NCBI RefSeq assembly: GCF_004359375.1
Contig: NZ_CP034726.1
Location: forward strand, 310,001-374,000
DNA from: Acetilactobacillus jinshanensis
GTDB taxonomy: Bacteria; Bacillota; Bacilli; Lactobacillales; Lactobacillaceae
Length of the DNA stretch: 64,000 nt
Direction: 5' to 3'
In this document: one piece after another, positions 20,773 through 30,583 of the stretch
How positions within the stretch are numbered: the first letter of the stretch is position 1
Layout of the letters: every line of letters starts with the position of its first letter
Made by a program: the position numbers and the translations under genes
Notes under the pieces: generated by a model
Told to the model about the DNA's origin: nothing
What the model saw: only the letters and a program-made list of their open reading frames with translations
Database searches by the model: none

Positions 20773-21579
20773 ATGAGAATTGCCATTTTTAGTAACAATG
20801 GCAAGTCGTCAAACGTTGTGGCGACTAAATTAAAACAGGGTATCCTTAAAGCCAGAAATTTACAATTAGATGGCCTGAATCCTGAATTAGTGATTTCAAT
20901 TGGCGGTGATGGGACGCTATTATCAGCATTTCATCATTATAACGATTCAATTGATGAGATTCGCTTTATTGGTATTCATACGGGTCACTTAGGCTTTTAC
21001 ACTGATTGGCGCGATAATGAGGTCGATCATTTAGTTCATAGCTTACAACGGGATAATGGCCAAAGTGTCAGCTATCCATTATTGTCATTAAAGATCAATT
21101 ATTCTGATGGCGGTGGTTCGGATAAGTTATTGGCTTTAAATGAGTCCGTTTTAAAGCGAGTTAGTAGCACCATGGTAACTGATATCTACATTAATCATCA
21201 ATTTATTGAAAAATTCCGTGGTGATGGATTATGCACCTCAACACCAACGGGGTCGACTGCATACAATAAATCAATTGGTGGTGCGATTTTGGACCCGTCG
21301 TTGAACGCTATTCAGGTATCTGAAATGGCGTCCATTAATAATCGGGTCTTCAGGACCCTTGGTTCACCGATGATAATTTCTCCTGAGCAGACCGTCACCA
21401 TCATTCCTAAAGATCATTATCATAACGTTTTAACTTGTGATCAGATGATGGTTCATGATCGACCGATTCGCTCCATCGAATATCAAATCTCTAACCATCG
21501 AATTTATTTTGCTCGTTATCGGCACATTCATTTTTGGGAACGAGTCAGCAATTCATTCATTGGACTTGATAATAATTGA
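20773..21579 (+). CDS. nadK: NAD kinase
   Basis: Phosphorylates NAD+ to NADP+ in the cytosol. The 268-aa protein has the diagnostic GGDGT motif (SIGGDGTLLSAFH, near residue 40) and the substrate loop STPTGSTAYNKSIGG near residue 155. A strong AGGAGGG precedes ATG. The last codons overlap the next gene by 4 nt (TTGA), so the two are translationally coupled. Confidence 0.96.
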   Translation: MRIAIFSNNGKSSNVVATKLKQGILKARNLQLDGLNPELVISIGGDGTLLSAFHHYNDSIDEIRFIGIHTGHLGFYTDWRDNEVDHLVHSLQRDNGQSVSYPLLSLKINYSDGGGSDKLLALNESVLKRVSSTMVTDIYINHQFIEKFRGDGLCTSTPTGSTAYNKSIGGAILDPSLNAIQVSEMASINNRVFRTLGSPMIISPEQTVTIIPKDHYHNVLTCDQMMVHDRPIRSIEYQISNHRIYFARYRHIHFWERVSNSFIGLDNN

Positions 21580-22466
21580 CTAGTTTTACGTGGCGATATA
21601 AATTCATTGGACCTAAAAAGCTAGGGAATTTTTTATATGGTAAATTAGTTAGCCATACTTTATTGAAAAAAGTAAAATTTCATGGTGGTCGAATCTTAGT
21701 AAATAATCATGCTCGGCGGACTAACTATAATTTGCAGCCCAATGATCTAGTTACGATGATTTTACCGCCAGAACCATCTAATCCGAACGTGGTGCCGTCT
21801 GACAAGCCGATTAAGATTATTTATGAAAGCCATAATTTTCTTGTCGTTCACAAGCCGGGCGGGATTGCTTCAATTCCAAATAGCCGATATAAGCAGGATA
21901 CTTTGACGAACCGAGTCAAAGGCTATTTTATTCGCAAAAAGTATTCCAACTTGCGGATTCACATTGTTAATCGGTTGGATCGTAACACGAGCGGGATGGT
22001 GATCTTTGCTAAGAATCACTTTGCGCATTCGGTGCTGGATTATCAACTAAAAAATAATCAAATTATAAAGAAATACATAACCGTTATAAAAGGTAGATTA
22101 AATCCTAAAACCGGTTTAATTATTTTACCGATCGGTCAAGATTCTAATTCGTTAGTTAAGCAGCGAGTATCCGTTAATGGCAAGTATTCTAAAACGGGCT
22201 TTAGAGTCATTGATGAAACTAATCATTATACATTAGTCTCCGTTCGTTTGTATACGGGTCGGACCCATCAGATTAGGGTTCACTTTAGCACCATTGGTCA
22301 TCCAATTATTGGTGATTGGTTGTATGGCAAACCGATCCCATCAAAACGACTAGCATTGCATTGCTATTATCTAAGTTTCTATGATGTATTTCGTCAAAAA
22401 CGGCTAAAGTTATTTGATCCAGTTCCGTTTTGGATTCAGCATTTTTATGATATTGAACATAAATAA
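21576..22466 (+). CDS. RluA-family rRNA/tRNA pseudouridine synthase
   Basis: Converts specific uridines to pseudouridine in RNA. The 296-aa enzyme has an N-terminal S4-like segment (LLKKVKFHGGRILVN) and the catalytic block HIVNRLDRNTSGMVIFAKN with the essential Asp, then TGRTHQIRVHF. The start is a TTG inside the nadK stop (TTGA overlap). It corresponds by position to Bacillus yjbO (RluD-like); the target uridine cannot be read from sequence. Confidence 0.93.
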   Translation: MTSFTWRYKFIGPKKLGNFLYGKLVSHTLLKKVKFHGGRILVNNHARRTNYNLQPNDLVTMILPPEPSNPNVVPSDKPIKIIYESHNFLVVHKPGGIASIPNSRYKQDTLTNRVKGYFIRKKYSNLRIHIVNRLDRNTSGMVIFAKNHFAHSVLDYQLKNNQIIKKYITVIKGRLNPKTGLIILPIGQDSNSLVKQRVSVNGKYSKTGFRVIDETNHYTLVSVRLYTGRTHQIRVHFSTIGHPIIGDWLYGKPIPSKRLALHCYYLSFYDVFRQKRLKLFDPVPFWIQHFYDIEHK

Positions 22467-22478
22467 AGGAAGTATAAA

Positions 22479-22994
22479 ATGAAAAATCACATTGTATTAT
22501 TTGAACCGTTGATGCCTAGTAATGCGGGAAATATTGCTCGAACCTGTGCTGGTACCGATACCGTTCTAGATTTAATCAAACCATTAGGTTTTTCTGTTGA
22601 CAGTCGACGGCTAAAGCGGGCTGGCTTAGATTATTGGAACAGCGTTGATATTCATTATCATGATAACTTACCAGAATTCATGAAAAGTATGAAGCCCGGC
22701 TCTCGTTTATTTTTAGTATCTAAATTTGCGACCCATATTTATACGGACCATGATTATAGTAAACCGATTAAAGGTGACTACTACTTCATGTTTGGTAAGG
22801 AAACGACTGGTTTACCAGAACCGTTTATGCGAAAAAATCCTGAGAAAGCAATTCGCATTCCCCAGGATGATTCACATATTAGATGCTTAAATTTATCTAA
22901 CTCATGTGCAATTGTCATTTATGAAGCTGTACGGCAACAAAACTTCTTGAATTTAGAACGAGTTCATAAGTACCCGCATGATAAATTAAAATAA
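22479..22994 (+). CDS. trmL: tRNA (cytidine/uridine-34-2'-O)-methyltransferase TrmL
   Basis: SPOUT-class enzyme that 2'-O-methylates the wobble base of tRNA-Leu. The 171-aa protein carries the TrmL signatures EPLMPSNAGNIARTCAGT at the N-terminus, the knot-forming MFGKETTGLPEPFM, and RIPQDDSHIRCLNLSNSCAIV near the C-terminus. AAGGAAG precedes the ATG 12 nt after the previous gene, making it the last member of the relQ operon. Confidence 0.95.
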   Translation: MKNHIVLFEPLMPSNAGNIARTCAGTDTVLDLIKPLGFSVDSRRLKRAGLDYWNSVDIHYHDNLPEFMKSMKPGSRLFLVSKFATHIYTDHDYSKPIKGDYYFMFGKETTGLPEPFMRKNPEKAIRIPQDDSHIRCLNLSNSCAIVIYEAVRQQNFLNLERVHKYPHDKLK

Positions 22995-23009
22995 TTATTT
23001 AATCCAAGT

Positions 23010-23138
23010 TTAAAAGTTGAAATATTGTTGAAGTAATTGAACTACTGGTGGCAAGATCATACCTAATAGAGTGAAAATAATCATTGCCCAAACAGCGGTC
23101 ATAGTAATAATTTGAAACTTACTTCGCTTTTTCTTCAA
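23010..23138 (-). CDS. small DUF4044-type membrane protein (42 aa)
   Basis: A short minus-strand gene starts at TTG (23138-23136) with AAGGA about 11 nt upstream and ends at TAA (23012-23010). The product begins MKKKRSKFQIITMTAVW, then has one transmembrane helix (AMIIFTLLGMILPPVV) and a short tail. The basic N-terminus, length, and position between trmL and the dcw cluster fit the DUF4044 family of lactobacilli. Function unknown. The non-ATG start and small size make it easy to overlook. Confidence 0.75.
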   Translation of the reverse strand: MKKKRSKFQIITMTAVWAMIIFTLLGMILPPVVQLLQQYFNF

Positions 23139-23234
23139 AATATACACCGTCCTTGTATATTTAAGTTCTCGTTGATAGTTTACATTTCACGACTTATTAT
23201 TGCAAATTTAATTCACGAAAGTGGTTGATAACTG

Positions 23235-23591
23235 GTGATAAAATTATTTTTTTTACAGATCGTAGCTTTATTCGCCATCTGCATAATTTTAGATTGGTTA
23301 CGATTAATTATTAATAAATTTCATCAAAAGGAATTTAAGTTACGGTTAATTGATTCCATGCCGATATTGGCTTTGATTTTTATTCACCAGTTAACAATTA
23401 ATCCGAAGGGCTTTTCGTGGGATCCGGTCTTAATAATTGGCTGGATGTTCATCGGAATTTTAGTTTTGATCCATAAAGCATTCACAAAACATCAATTAAG
23501 CCACAAGAATTTTTACCGAACGTTATGGCGAATCGGCGATTTATATTTCTTGGTTGCATGGATATTTGCCGGAATTGTGAGTACATTATAA
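23235..23591 (+). CDS. DUF3397 membrane protein
   Basis: A 118-aa protein with four hydrophobic segments (residues ~1-20, 38-52, 58-78 and 98-117) and few polar loops. DUF3397 proteins precede mraZ-rsmH at the head of the dcw cluster in lactobacilli and staphylococci, and that is its position here except that mraZ is absent. The start is GTG, with AAAGTGG upstream. A hairpin terminator follows, so it is probably not co-transcribed with rsmH. Function unknown. Confidence 0.82.
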   Translation: MIKLFFLQIVALFAICIILDWLRLIINKFHQKEFKLRLIDSMPILALIFIHQLTINPKGFSWDPVLIIGWMFIGILVLIHKAFTKHQLSHKNFYRTLWRIGDLYFLVAWIFAGIVSTL

Positions 23592-23596
23592 TTTTT

Positions 23597-23640
23597 AAAA
23601 CGGCGCACTTTGATCGATAAAGTTCGCTGTTTTTATTTTT
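23597..23640 (+). terminator. terminator before the dcw cluster
   Basis: Stem arms 23597-23611 and 23619-23633 (two imperfect positions), then T-rich sequence. A TGGTACACT (23648-23656) just after it could be the extended -10 of the rsmH promoter. Confidence 0.65.
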
Positions 23641-23711
23641 CTTATGGTGGTACACTTATTATCGTAGAGCTGTTTATCTTATCTGAATTTTGAGAAGGAG
23701 AAATTTATTTA

Positions 23712-24653
23712 ATGACTTTCAAACACGTTCCAGTATTATTACATGAAGCGGTCAAAAGTTTAAATATCAAGCCTAATGGAACGTACGTTGATTGTACATT
23801 AGGCGGTGGTGGTCACACGTCAAAGATTTTAAGCCATTTGTCAAACGGTCATTTATATGCTTTTGATCAAGATTGGGAAGCCATTAAATATAATCAAATT
23901 AAGTTAAATAGTGAAATTAAAGCAAATAAAATTACCCTGATTCATGATAATTTTAGGAATATTAAGTCAGCACTTAGTAAATATTCTGTTGATCATGTTG
24001 ATGGAATCCTTTATGACCTAGGCGTTTCATCACCTCAGTTTGACGATGCTAAACGGGGGTTTAGTTATCGTAAGGACTCTAAACTTGATATGAGAATGGA
24101 TCAGGATAATAAATTAACGGCGTGGACGATCGTTAATCGTTGGAGCGTTCATGAATTAATTAGGATCTTCTTTAGATACGGTGATGAAAAGTTTGCTAAA
24201 TCAATCGCTCGTCGGATTAAGATCCATCGAGCTGATGGCCCCATTAATACAACTCAGGAATTAGTTTCAATTATTAAAGAAGGAATTCCTGCAGCAGCTC
24301 GTCGTCATGGCGGTAATCCGGCTAAAAAGGTTTTTCAAGCTTTACGAATTGCGGTTAACGATGAATTAGGGGCCTTAGAAGGTTCTTTAGAATCGGCATT
24401 TAAATTATTGGCAATGCACGGCCGAATCAGTGTGATTACGTTTGAACCGTTGGAGGACAAACTAGTTAAAAACATGTTTAAAGAACGGTCAACCGTTCAA
24501 GATGTTCCCCGTGGTTTACCAGTCATTCCTGAATCATTAATGCCGCATTTTAAATTGATTAACCGAAAACCTATTCGACCAAGTAAAGCTGAATTAATTA
24601 GAAATCACCGTTCACACAGTGCAAGATTAAGAACCATTGAACGAATTAAATAA
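23712..24653 (+). CDS. rsmH: 16S rRNA (cytosine-1402-N4)-methyltransferase RsmH (MraW)
   Basis: SAM-dependent methylation of C1402 in the 16S decoding centre. The 313-aa protein opens with [16 protein letters not shown] and the SAM loop [34 protein letters not shown] and [22 protein letters not shown]-type blocks follow. AAGGAG lies 11 nt before ATG. It is the first gene of the dcw run because mraZ, which normally precedes it, is missing. Its substrate region in the nearby 16S carries an unusual base at position 1397. Confidence 0.96.
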   Translation: MTFKHVPVLLHEAVKSLNIKPNGTYVDCTLGGGGHTSKILSHLSNGHLYAFDQDWEAIKYNQIKLNSEIKANKITLIHDNFRNIKSALSKYSVDHVDGILYDLGVSSPQFDDAKRGFSYRKDSKLDMRMDQDNKLTAWTIVNRWSVHELIRIFFRYGDEKFAKSIARRIKIHRADGPINTTQELVSIIKEGIPAAARRHGGNPAKKVFQALRIAVNDELGALEGSLESAFKLLAMHGRISVITFEPLEDKLVKNMFKERSTVQDVPRGLPVIPESLMPHFKLINRKPIRPSKAELIRNHRSHSARLRTIERIK

Positions 24654-24673
24654 TTTTAGGGGAAGAATTATAC

Positions 24674-25081
24674 ATGCTACAAGGTAATGTGGCTCCGAAA
24701 TATAAACAAGTTCCTAAATATCGCCATAATAAACAGGCTAGTCATACTAATCTAAATCTCAAATTAATAAGAAGTAATAAACGACGCCATTTAAAGGGTG
24801 AACACGCTCGGCTACTCCTTAATAATCTTGAAAAATATGCGTTAGTAATTGGAGTAATCGTAGCCCTTGGGTTAATGGTGGTTTTAGTTAGTACCAAATT
24901 AACGAATGACGTTTATCAATATCAAATCGTTAACGTTGATGCTAAAGTTTCTAAGTTTCATAATTTGAATAATAATTCTCGACAATTGGTGAGCGATTTA
25001 CAAAGTAATGATCGATTACAAAAAATTGCTCATCACAATCGCCTTAGTTTTTCAAGTCATGACGTTAGGAATGTTAAATAA
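24674..25081 (+). CDS. ftsL: cell division protein FtsL
   Basis: Bitopic divisome protein that with DivIB and DivIC regulates septal synthase activity. The 135-aa protein has a basic cytoplasmic N-terminus (~55 residues), one transmembrane helix (YALVIGVIVALGLMVVLVST) and an extracytoplasmic coiled coil. Sequence conservation is low, as usual; identity rests on size, topology and place between rsmH and pbp2b. Its TAA shares one base with the next ATG (TAATG). Confidence 0.92.
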   Translation: MLQGNVAPKYKQVPKYRHNKQASHTNLNLKLIRSNKRRHLKGEHARLLLNNLEKYALVIGVIVALGLMVVLVSTKLTNDVYQYQIVNVDAKVSKFHNLNNNSRQLVSDLQSNDRLQKIAHHNRLSFSSHDVRNVK

Positions 25082-27057
25082 TGAACAATGGTCGCAAAAC
25101 AACAATAGCTAAGAACAAGAAGTTTCTTCACCGAAATCAAAAGGTTGTCGGTGAGATTCTTTTCTTTTTGTTTATTTTTGTATTTTTAATCGTCGCGTTA
25201 AGAAGTTCATACATATCGATTTTTAAGAGTGCGCATAACGTTAATTTAGTTCAGCAAACTCGTAATCTCTACACTCAGAGTAACGTTATCAAACCTAGAC
25301 GAGGTGCAATTTATGATGCTAACGGACAACCATTAGCTGAAAACATTAGCACTTATTCAGTTTATTTGGTCCTGAATCATAAACAAAAGAGCATCAAAGG
25401 TCGTCCCCTATACGTTACTAATAAACATAAGGTAGCACGAGTCCTTTCGCATTATTTACCAATTAAGGATCATGAGATTTTAAAGGCTTTATCCCCAAAG
25501 CAAAGTGCTTTTCAGGTCTCATTAGGTAATTATGGTCAAAATATTTCTGAACAAACCAAAAATAAAATTCAACGATATCATTTAAACGGTGTCCATTTTA
25601 CCCAGCAGCCAGCACGTCTTTATCCAAACGGTACTTTTGCATCGCATTTAATTGGTCTAGCTGCACCGGTTAACACTAAAACCGGTACGCATTTAGCTGG
25701 CGAAATGGGCATTGAAAAGGCCTTTAATAAATTGTTAGCCGGTCGCACTGGTTATCGTGAAGTTCAGCAAAATGATCTTGATGGTCATAATAAACATAAT
25801 CGATCGGTTAAAAACGGTGATGATGTATATACAACATTAGATTATCGTTTACAGACATTGCTAGAAGGTCGAATGTCAGCAATTTATAATAACGTTCATC
25901 CTTCCGAAATGGGTGCCGTATTAATGAATGCTAGAAATGGTGATATTTTAGCTGCGACCCAGCGGCCTTCGTTTAACGCCACCACCAAAAAGGGTGTTAA
26001 CAGCATCTGGCGCAACGTTTTAACCCAAGATCTGTATGAACCAGGCTCCACGATGAAGCCATTTACGATGTCAGCATCGATTAACAGCCACCATTATAAC
26101 GGTAACGATACATTTGAATCTGGTAAATATTTCATTGACGGAAAAGAAATTCCTGACTGGGATCCAAATGGCTGGGGTCGAATTAGTTTTAATAAGGGCT
26201 TTGCATTGTCTAGTAACGTTGCAATGGCTCATTTAGAACGCAACATGGGTAGTCAAACCTGGAAGAAGTATATTGAACGTTTTAAACTTTTGAAGCCCAT
26301 TAATATTGGCTTGGGTGACAGCGTAGACGGTCAGATGCCGTTTAAATACCCAATTGATCAAGCTAATACGGCTTTTGGTCAAGGGATTGAATTAACAGCG
26401 ATGCAGATGATGAGAGGCTTCTCAGCAATCGCTAATAATGGGAAGATGCTTCGTCCACACTTGATTTCCAAGGTTGTTAATCCACAGACGCATAAGGTTG
26501 TTCGCCAGTATAATTCAAAAGTAATTGGTCGTCCAATCACAGCTAACACGGCTAGTCAGGTTCGTCATCATATGGAAGACGTTGTGTATAAGCCATATGG
26601 AATTGGTCATGATTACCAAATTCATGGTTATCCAATCGCTGCGAAAACCGGAACTGCCCAGATAAGTAATGGCAAGGGCTATTCACAAGGCTTTGATAAT
26701 TATCTGTATTCAGTAGTTGGGATGGCTCCTGCTAACAATCCAAAATACGTATTATATATAACCATGAAGCAGCCAAAATTAAATGGCCATACTGCGGATC
26801 AGGATATATCTTCGATTTTTAAACCCGTTATGATTAGAGCTTTAAATGATGACAATCATTTTGTTCGAAACGATGAAAATATAATGCCTAACGTAAAAGG
26901 TGATAAGATTAAACATGCCAAGAAAATTTTGAACCGGTTAGGCTTAACGGTCTTAATTCATGGTAATAAATCCACTGGGACCGTTAAAGAACAGTCAATT
27001 ACCGGTGGTAGACACGTTATTAAGGGCAGTCGAGTCGTATTAGTTGATAACAAATGA
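25081..27057 (+). CDS. pbp2b: septal penicillin-binding protein 2B/2X (transpeptidase)
   Basis: Class B PBP that crosslinks septal peptidoglycan outside the membrane. After one N-terminal transmembrane helix (~25-47) comes the PBP dimerisation domain with RRGAIYDANG, then the transpeptidase domain with Ser323 in GSTMK, S-x-N as SSNVA, and KTG at 522-524. The C-terminus has a single PASTA domain (~602-658). The 658-aa length is short, because relatives often have two PASTA units and ~710 aa. It overlaps ftsL by one base. Confidence 0.95.
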   Translation: MNNGRKTTIAKNKKFLHRNQKVVGEILFFLFIFVFLIVALRSSYISIFKSAHNVNLVQQTRNLYTQSNVIKPRRGAIYDANGQPLAENISTYSVYLVLNHKQKSIKGRPLYVTNKHKVARVLSHYLPIKDHEILKALSPKQSAFQVSLGNYGQNISEQTKNKIQRYHLNGVHFTQQPARLYPNGTFASHLIGLAAPVNTKTGTHLAGEMGIEKAFNKLLAGRTGYREVQQNDLDGHNKHNRSVKNGDDVYTTLDYRLQTLLEGRMSAIYNNVHPSEMGAVLMNARNGDILAATQRPSFNATTKKGVNSIWRNVLTQDLYEPGSTMKPFTMSASINSHHYNGNDTFESGKYFIDGKEIPDWDPNGWGRISFNKGFALSSNVAMAHLERNMGSQTWKKYIERFKLLKPINIGLGDSVDGQMPFKYPIDQANTAFGQGIELTAMQMMRGFSAIANNGKMLRPHLISKVVNPQTHKVVRQYNSKVIGRPITANTASQVRHHMEDVVYKPYGIGHDYQIHGYPIAAKTGTAQISNGKGYSQGFDNYLYSVVGMAPANNPKYVLYITMKQPKLNGHTADQDISSIFKPVMIRALNDDNHFVRNDENIMPNVKGDKIKHAKKILNRLGLTVLIHGNKSTGTVKEQSITGGRHVIKGSRVVLVDNK

Positions 27058-27083
27058 ATATAAAATTTTGAGGATGATGTTAT

Positions 27084-28040
27084 ATGATGAGTTGGATAGT
27101 CCCAATCATGATTAGTTTTGTAATTACAGTTGTATTTATGCCCAGTTTAATTCGTTATTTTAGGGGCAAGCATGAAGGTCAAACCATTTTAATGGATGGC
27201 CCTAAATGGCAGAAGGGTAAGAACGGTACCCCAACGATGGGTGGCTTCTTATTTATTATTGCGATCGTGATTGCTTCCATTATTTATGGATTAATTACCC
27301 ATAATTTATCAAGTTCGCTGTGGATTCTGATGTTTATCTTCGTTCTCTATGGCTTATTAGGAATGTGTGATGACAGCATCAAAATTTTCCACAAACGAAA
27401 TATGGGACTAAAAGCTTGGCAGAAATTTTCCGGTCAGGTAATTGGTGCCATTATTTTTACGTGGGTTTACAGCCTTAAATTCCCGATGGCCTTAAGGATT
27501 CCTGGCTACGGTGATCTTCATTTAGGCTTTTGGTACGTTATCTTCATTATTTTCTGGTTAACGGGCTTTTCAAATGCCGTCAATCTAGCTGATGGTATCG
27601 ATGGCTTAGTAAGTGGCTTAGCTACAATTGCTTTTGCAGCTTATGGTGTCGTAGCCATGTATCAAGGTCGAATCGATATTCTTATCTTTTGTGCAGCCGT
27701 AGTCGGTGGCTTATTAGGCTTCTTAATCTTCAACCATAAACCAGCTAAGATCTTTATGGGTGATATGGGATCCCTTGCTTTAGGTGGAGCTTTAGCCGCC
27801 GTTTCGATTCTATTACATCATGAATTATCATTACTATGGATTGGATTAGTATTCGTAATTGAAACCGCAAGTGTCATTTTGCAAGTTGCTTCTTATAAGA
27901 CGACTGGTAAACGAATCTTTCCAATGACTCCAATTCACCATTCATTCGAAATGATGGGCTGGAACGAATGGCAGATCGACTTCGCCTTCTGGGGAGTTGC
28001 TTTATTTGTTGCAATTACTGGTGTTTGGGCTATTATTTAG
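27084..28040 (+). CDS. mraY: phospho-N-acetylmuramoyl-pentapeptide-transferase MraY
   Basis: Integral membrane enzyme that transfers phospho-MurNAc-pentapeptide to undecaprenyl phosphate, making lipid I. The 318-aa protein has ~10 membrane helices and the family blocks [13 protein letters not shown], the catalytic Asp region [21 protein letters not shown] and [12 protein letters not shown], then [14 protein letters not shown] codons at 27084 and 27087 both fit the upstream GAGGATG. Confidence 0.97.
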   Translation: MMSWIVPIMISFVITVVFMPSLIRYFRGKHEGQTILMDGPKWQKGKNGTPTMGGFLFIIAIVIASIIYGLITHNLSSSLWILMFIFVLYGLLGMCDDSIKIFHKRNMGLKAWQKFSGQVIGAIIFTWVYSLKFPMALRIPGYGDLHLGFWYVIFIIFWLTGFSNAVNLADGIDGLVSGLATIAFAAYGVVAMYQGRIDILIFCAAVVGGLLGFLIFNHKPAKIFMGDMGSLALGGALAAVSILLHHELSLLWIGLVFVIETASVILQVASYKTTGKRIFPMTPIHHSFEMMGWNEWQIDFAFWGVALFVAITGVWAII

Positions 28041-28063
28041 CTTGAATTTGAGGAGACATTACT

Positions 28064-29446
28064 ATGCGAAAAGTTACTAGTTATAAAAACAAAAAGATAT
28101 TAATTTTAGGTACTGGTATGAGTGGTATTAATGCCGCTAAGTTACTGATGAAATTGGGTGCAGATGTGACTTTAAGTGACAATCAGCCGGTATCTAAGAT
28201 TCCAAAAGCAAAGCATTTAGCTGACACTACACCCGCTAAATTGATTGCTGGTAAACAGACCCCTGATATTTTAGATAATCATTATGATTTAATGGTTAAG
28301 AACCCAGGAATTTCATATGATAATCCCGTTGTCCAGAGGGCCCTCGCAATTAATTTACCAATGATCGTCGAAGTGGAAATTGCTAGTGAAATTAATCCTG
28401 GTGAATTGATCAACGTCACCGGCAGTAATGGTAAGACCACTACCACGATGTTAATCACCAGAATGCTCAATCAGCATCGCCCTGAAGGTAAAACTTATGA
28501 TGCCGGTAATATTGGAATTTCCGCATCACAGGTTGCTCAGAAAATGTCTCCTAAAGACACCATGGTGATGGAAATTTCTAGTTTTATGCTTTTAGGCATT
28601 ACGACTTTGCATCCACATATCGCTGTAATCACTAATATTAAGTCCAATCATTTAGATTATCATAAGACTCGTGCCAATTACGTTCGTGCCAAAATGAGAA
28701 TCACTAAGAATCAGACTTCTGATGATTACCTAATCTTGAATTTCAATTCTCCTGAAATGCGTGAATTGAGTAAATCAAGTAAAGCCCAAATCGTTCCGTT
28801 CTGTACCGATGGATATACTAAAGCCGGCGCCTACGAACAGGATGGCAAGCTTTACTTCAGAGGCCATTATGTAATGGACGCTAAGGACATTAAGATTCAT
28901 GGTCAATATAACGTTGAAAATGCATTAGCTGCGATTGCTGTCGCAAAGTTAAATCATCGTTCTGATCAGGATATTCATCACGTTCTAGCAACCTTTAGCG
29001 GTGCTAGTAACCGTAACCAGTATGTTTTGACCTATGACGGTCGCATCTTCTTTAACGATTCTAAGTCAACCGATATTGATTCGACAGAAGCGGCTTTAGA
29101 AAGTTTCCATCATCCAATCATTTTACTTTGTGGTGGCCTTGATCGTGGTTACAAATTTGATCGACTAGTTCCTGATTTAAAGAAGTACGTCAAAGGTTTA
29201 GTGGCATTTGGTCAGACTAAACAGTTAATGAAAGACGCTGCTGAAAAAGCTGGGATTTCACAGATTAAAGTCGTTGATAACATCGACCAAGCCGTTCCAG
29301 CAGCTTATAAGATGAGTTCTAAGGGTAGCATCATTCTCTTGTCACCAGCTAACGCTAGTTGGGATCAATACCCTAATTTTGAAGTTCGTGGCGCTCGTTA
29401 TGTTAAAGATATTGAAAAATTAACTGGTAAAAAGAGGCAAAAATAA
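28064..29446 (+). CDS. murD: UDP-N-acetylmuramoylalanine--D-glutamate ligase MurD
   Basis: Cytosolic ATP-dependent ligase adding D-Glu to UDP-MurNAc-L-Ala. The 460-aa protein has an N-terminal Rossmann-like domain (ILGTGMSGINAAKLL), the ATP loop TGSNGKTTTTML near residue 120, the central NIKSNHLDYHKT and the C-terminal ligase domain with FNDSKSTDIDST and LLSPANASWDQY. GAGGAG precedes ATG. murG follows after 3 nt. Confidence 0.97.
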   Translation: MRKVTSYKNKKILILGTGMSGINAAKLLMKLGADVTLSDNQPVSKIPKAKHLADTTPAKLIAGKQTPDILDNHYDLMVKNPGISYDNPVVQRALAINLPMIVEVEIASEINPGELINVTGSNGKTTTTMLITRMLNQHRPEGKTYDAGNIGISASQVAQKMSPKDTMVMEISSFMLLGITTLHPHIAVITNIKSNHLDYHKTRANYVRAKMRITKNQTSDDYLILNFNSPEMRELSKSSKAQIVPFCTDGYTKAGAYEQDGKLYFRGHYVMDAKDIKIHGQYNVENALAAIAVAKLNHRSDQDIHHVLATFSGASNRNQYVLTYDGRIFFNDSKSTDIDSTEAALESFHHPIILLCGGLDRGYKFDRLVPDLKKYVKGLVAFGQTKQLMKDAAEKAGISQIKVVDNIDQAVPAAYKMSSKGSIILLSPANASWDQYPNFEVRGARYVKDIEKLTGKKRQK

Positions 29447-29449
29447 ATT

Positions 29450-30562
29450 ATGCGTTTAATGGTTTCCGGTGGCGGTACTGGTGGTCATATTTATCCAGCA
29501 CTAGCTTTAATTGAAGATTTAATGGAAAAAGAACCCGATTCTAAGGTATTATACGTGGGATCAACTAGAGGTCTTGAAAAGAACATCGTGCCTAAGAAAG
29601 GGATCCCATTTAAAGAATTAAAGATCCAAGGATTTAAGAGGTCATTTTCCTTAAGTAGCATCTGCGATAATTTTAAGACTCTTTACTTATTCTTAAAAAG
29701 TGTCCATGAATCTAAGAAATTAATTAAGCAGTTTAAGCCTGACATTGTGATTGGAACAGGTGGCTATGTTTCTGGTGCCGTTGTCTATGCTGCTGCTCGA
29801 GAACATATCCCAACCATGATTCATGAACAAAATAGTTTAGTGGGCTTAACCAATAAATTCTTAAGTCATTTTGTTGATAAGATTGCGATTGCATTTCATA
29901 TGGCGGCTTCACAATTTCCTAAGGATAAGATTGTCTTTACAGGTAATCCAAGAGCTCAGCAAGCTGCACACATCAAGAGTAATTTTAGTTGGTCAGAATA
30001 CGGCTTGGATCCAAATACGCCAACGGTATTAATCTTTGGTGGTAGCCAAGGTGCTTTAAAGATTAACTCGGCAACGATGAAGGCCATTCCTGAATTCAAT
30101 CAAAAACCGTACCAGGTTGTTTTCGTAACGGGACAAAAACGTTATGATTACGTTAAAAAACAGCTAGCTAACGTTAAAGTTGGTAAAAATGTAATCGTAA
30201 AGCCTTATATCTACAACATGCCACAGGTATTACCAAAGGTTTCATTAATTGTTGGCCGAGCCGGTGCCACTAGTCTAGCTGAAATCACAGCATTGGGGAT
30301 TCCTTCAATTTTAATCCCAAGTCCATACGTTACTGCTGATCATCAAACTAAGAACGCAATGAGTTTGGTAAAACGTGGCGCTGCTGAAATCTTAACCGAA
30401 AAAGATTTAACCGGGAAACGATTAGTTAATATGATTGATGACTTAATTGATAATCGTTCAAAGTTACAAAAGATGGGCATGAATTCCAAAAAATTAGGGA
30501 TGCCAGATGCTTCTGATCGATTATTAAAGGTTATGAATTCATTAATTAAAAATAATAAATAA
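29450..30562 (+). CDS. murG: UDP-GlcNAc:lipid I N-acetylglucosaminyltransferase MurG
   Basis: Peripheral inner-face GT-B enzyme (GT28) making lipid II. The 370-aa protein starts with [15 protein letters not shown], the glycine-rich acceptor loop. [16 protein letters not shown] and the donor-binding [20 protein letters not shown] follow. It is tightly coupled to murD, and divIB starts 21 nt after its stop. Confidence 0.97.
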   Translation: MRLMVSGGGTGGHIYPALALIEDLMEKEPDSKVLYVGSTRGLEKNIVPKKGIPFKELKIQGFKRSFSLSSICDNFKTLYLFLKSVHESKKLIKQFKPDIVIGTGGYVSGAVVYAAAREHIPTMIHEQNSLVGLTNKFLSHFVDKIAIAFHMAASQFPKDKIVFTGNPRAQQAAHIKSNFSWSEYGLDPNTPTVLIFGGSQGALKINSATMKAIPEFNQKPYQVVFVTGQKRYDYVKKQLANVKVGKNVIVKPYIYNMPQVLPKVSLIVGRAGATSLAEITALGIPSILIPSPYVTADHQTKNAMSLVKRGAAEILTEKDLTGKRLVNMIDDLIDNRSKLQKMGMNSKKLGMPDASDRLLKVMNSLIKNNK

Positions 30563-30583
30563 ATTTGAATGAAGGGCATTACT

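Noticed and set aside
28282-28470. Antisense frames of ~60-130 codons inside murD, ftsZ, ptsI, ileS, clpE and others
   Set aside because: They mirror the codon structure of the true genes and have no ribosome site or family match.
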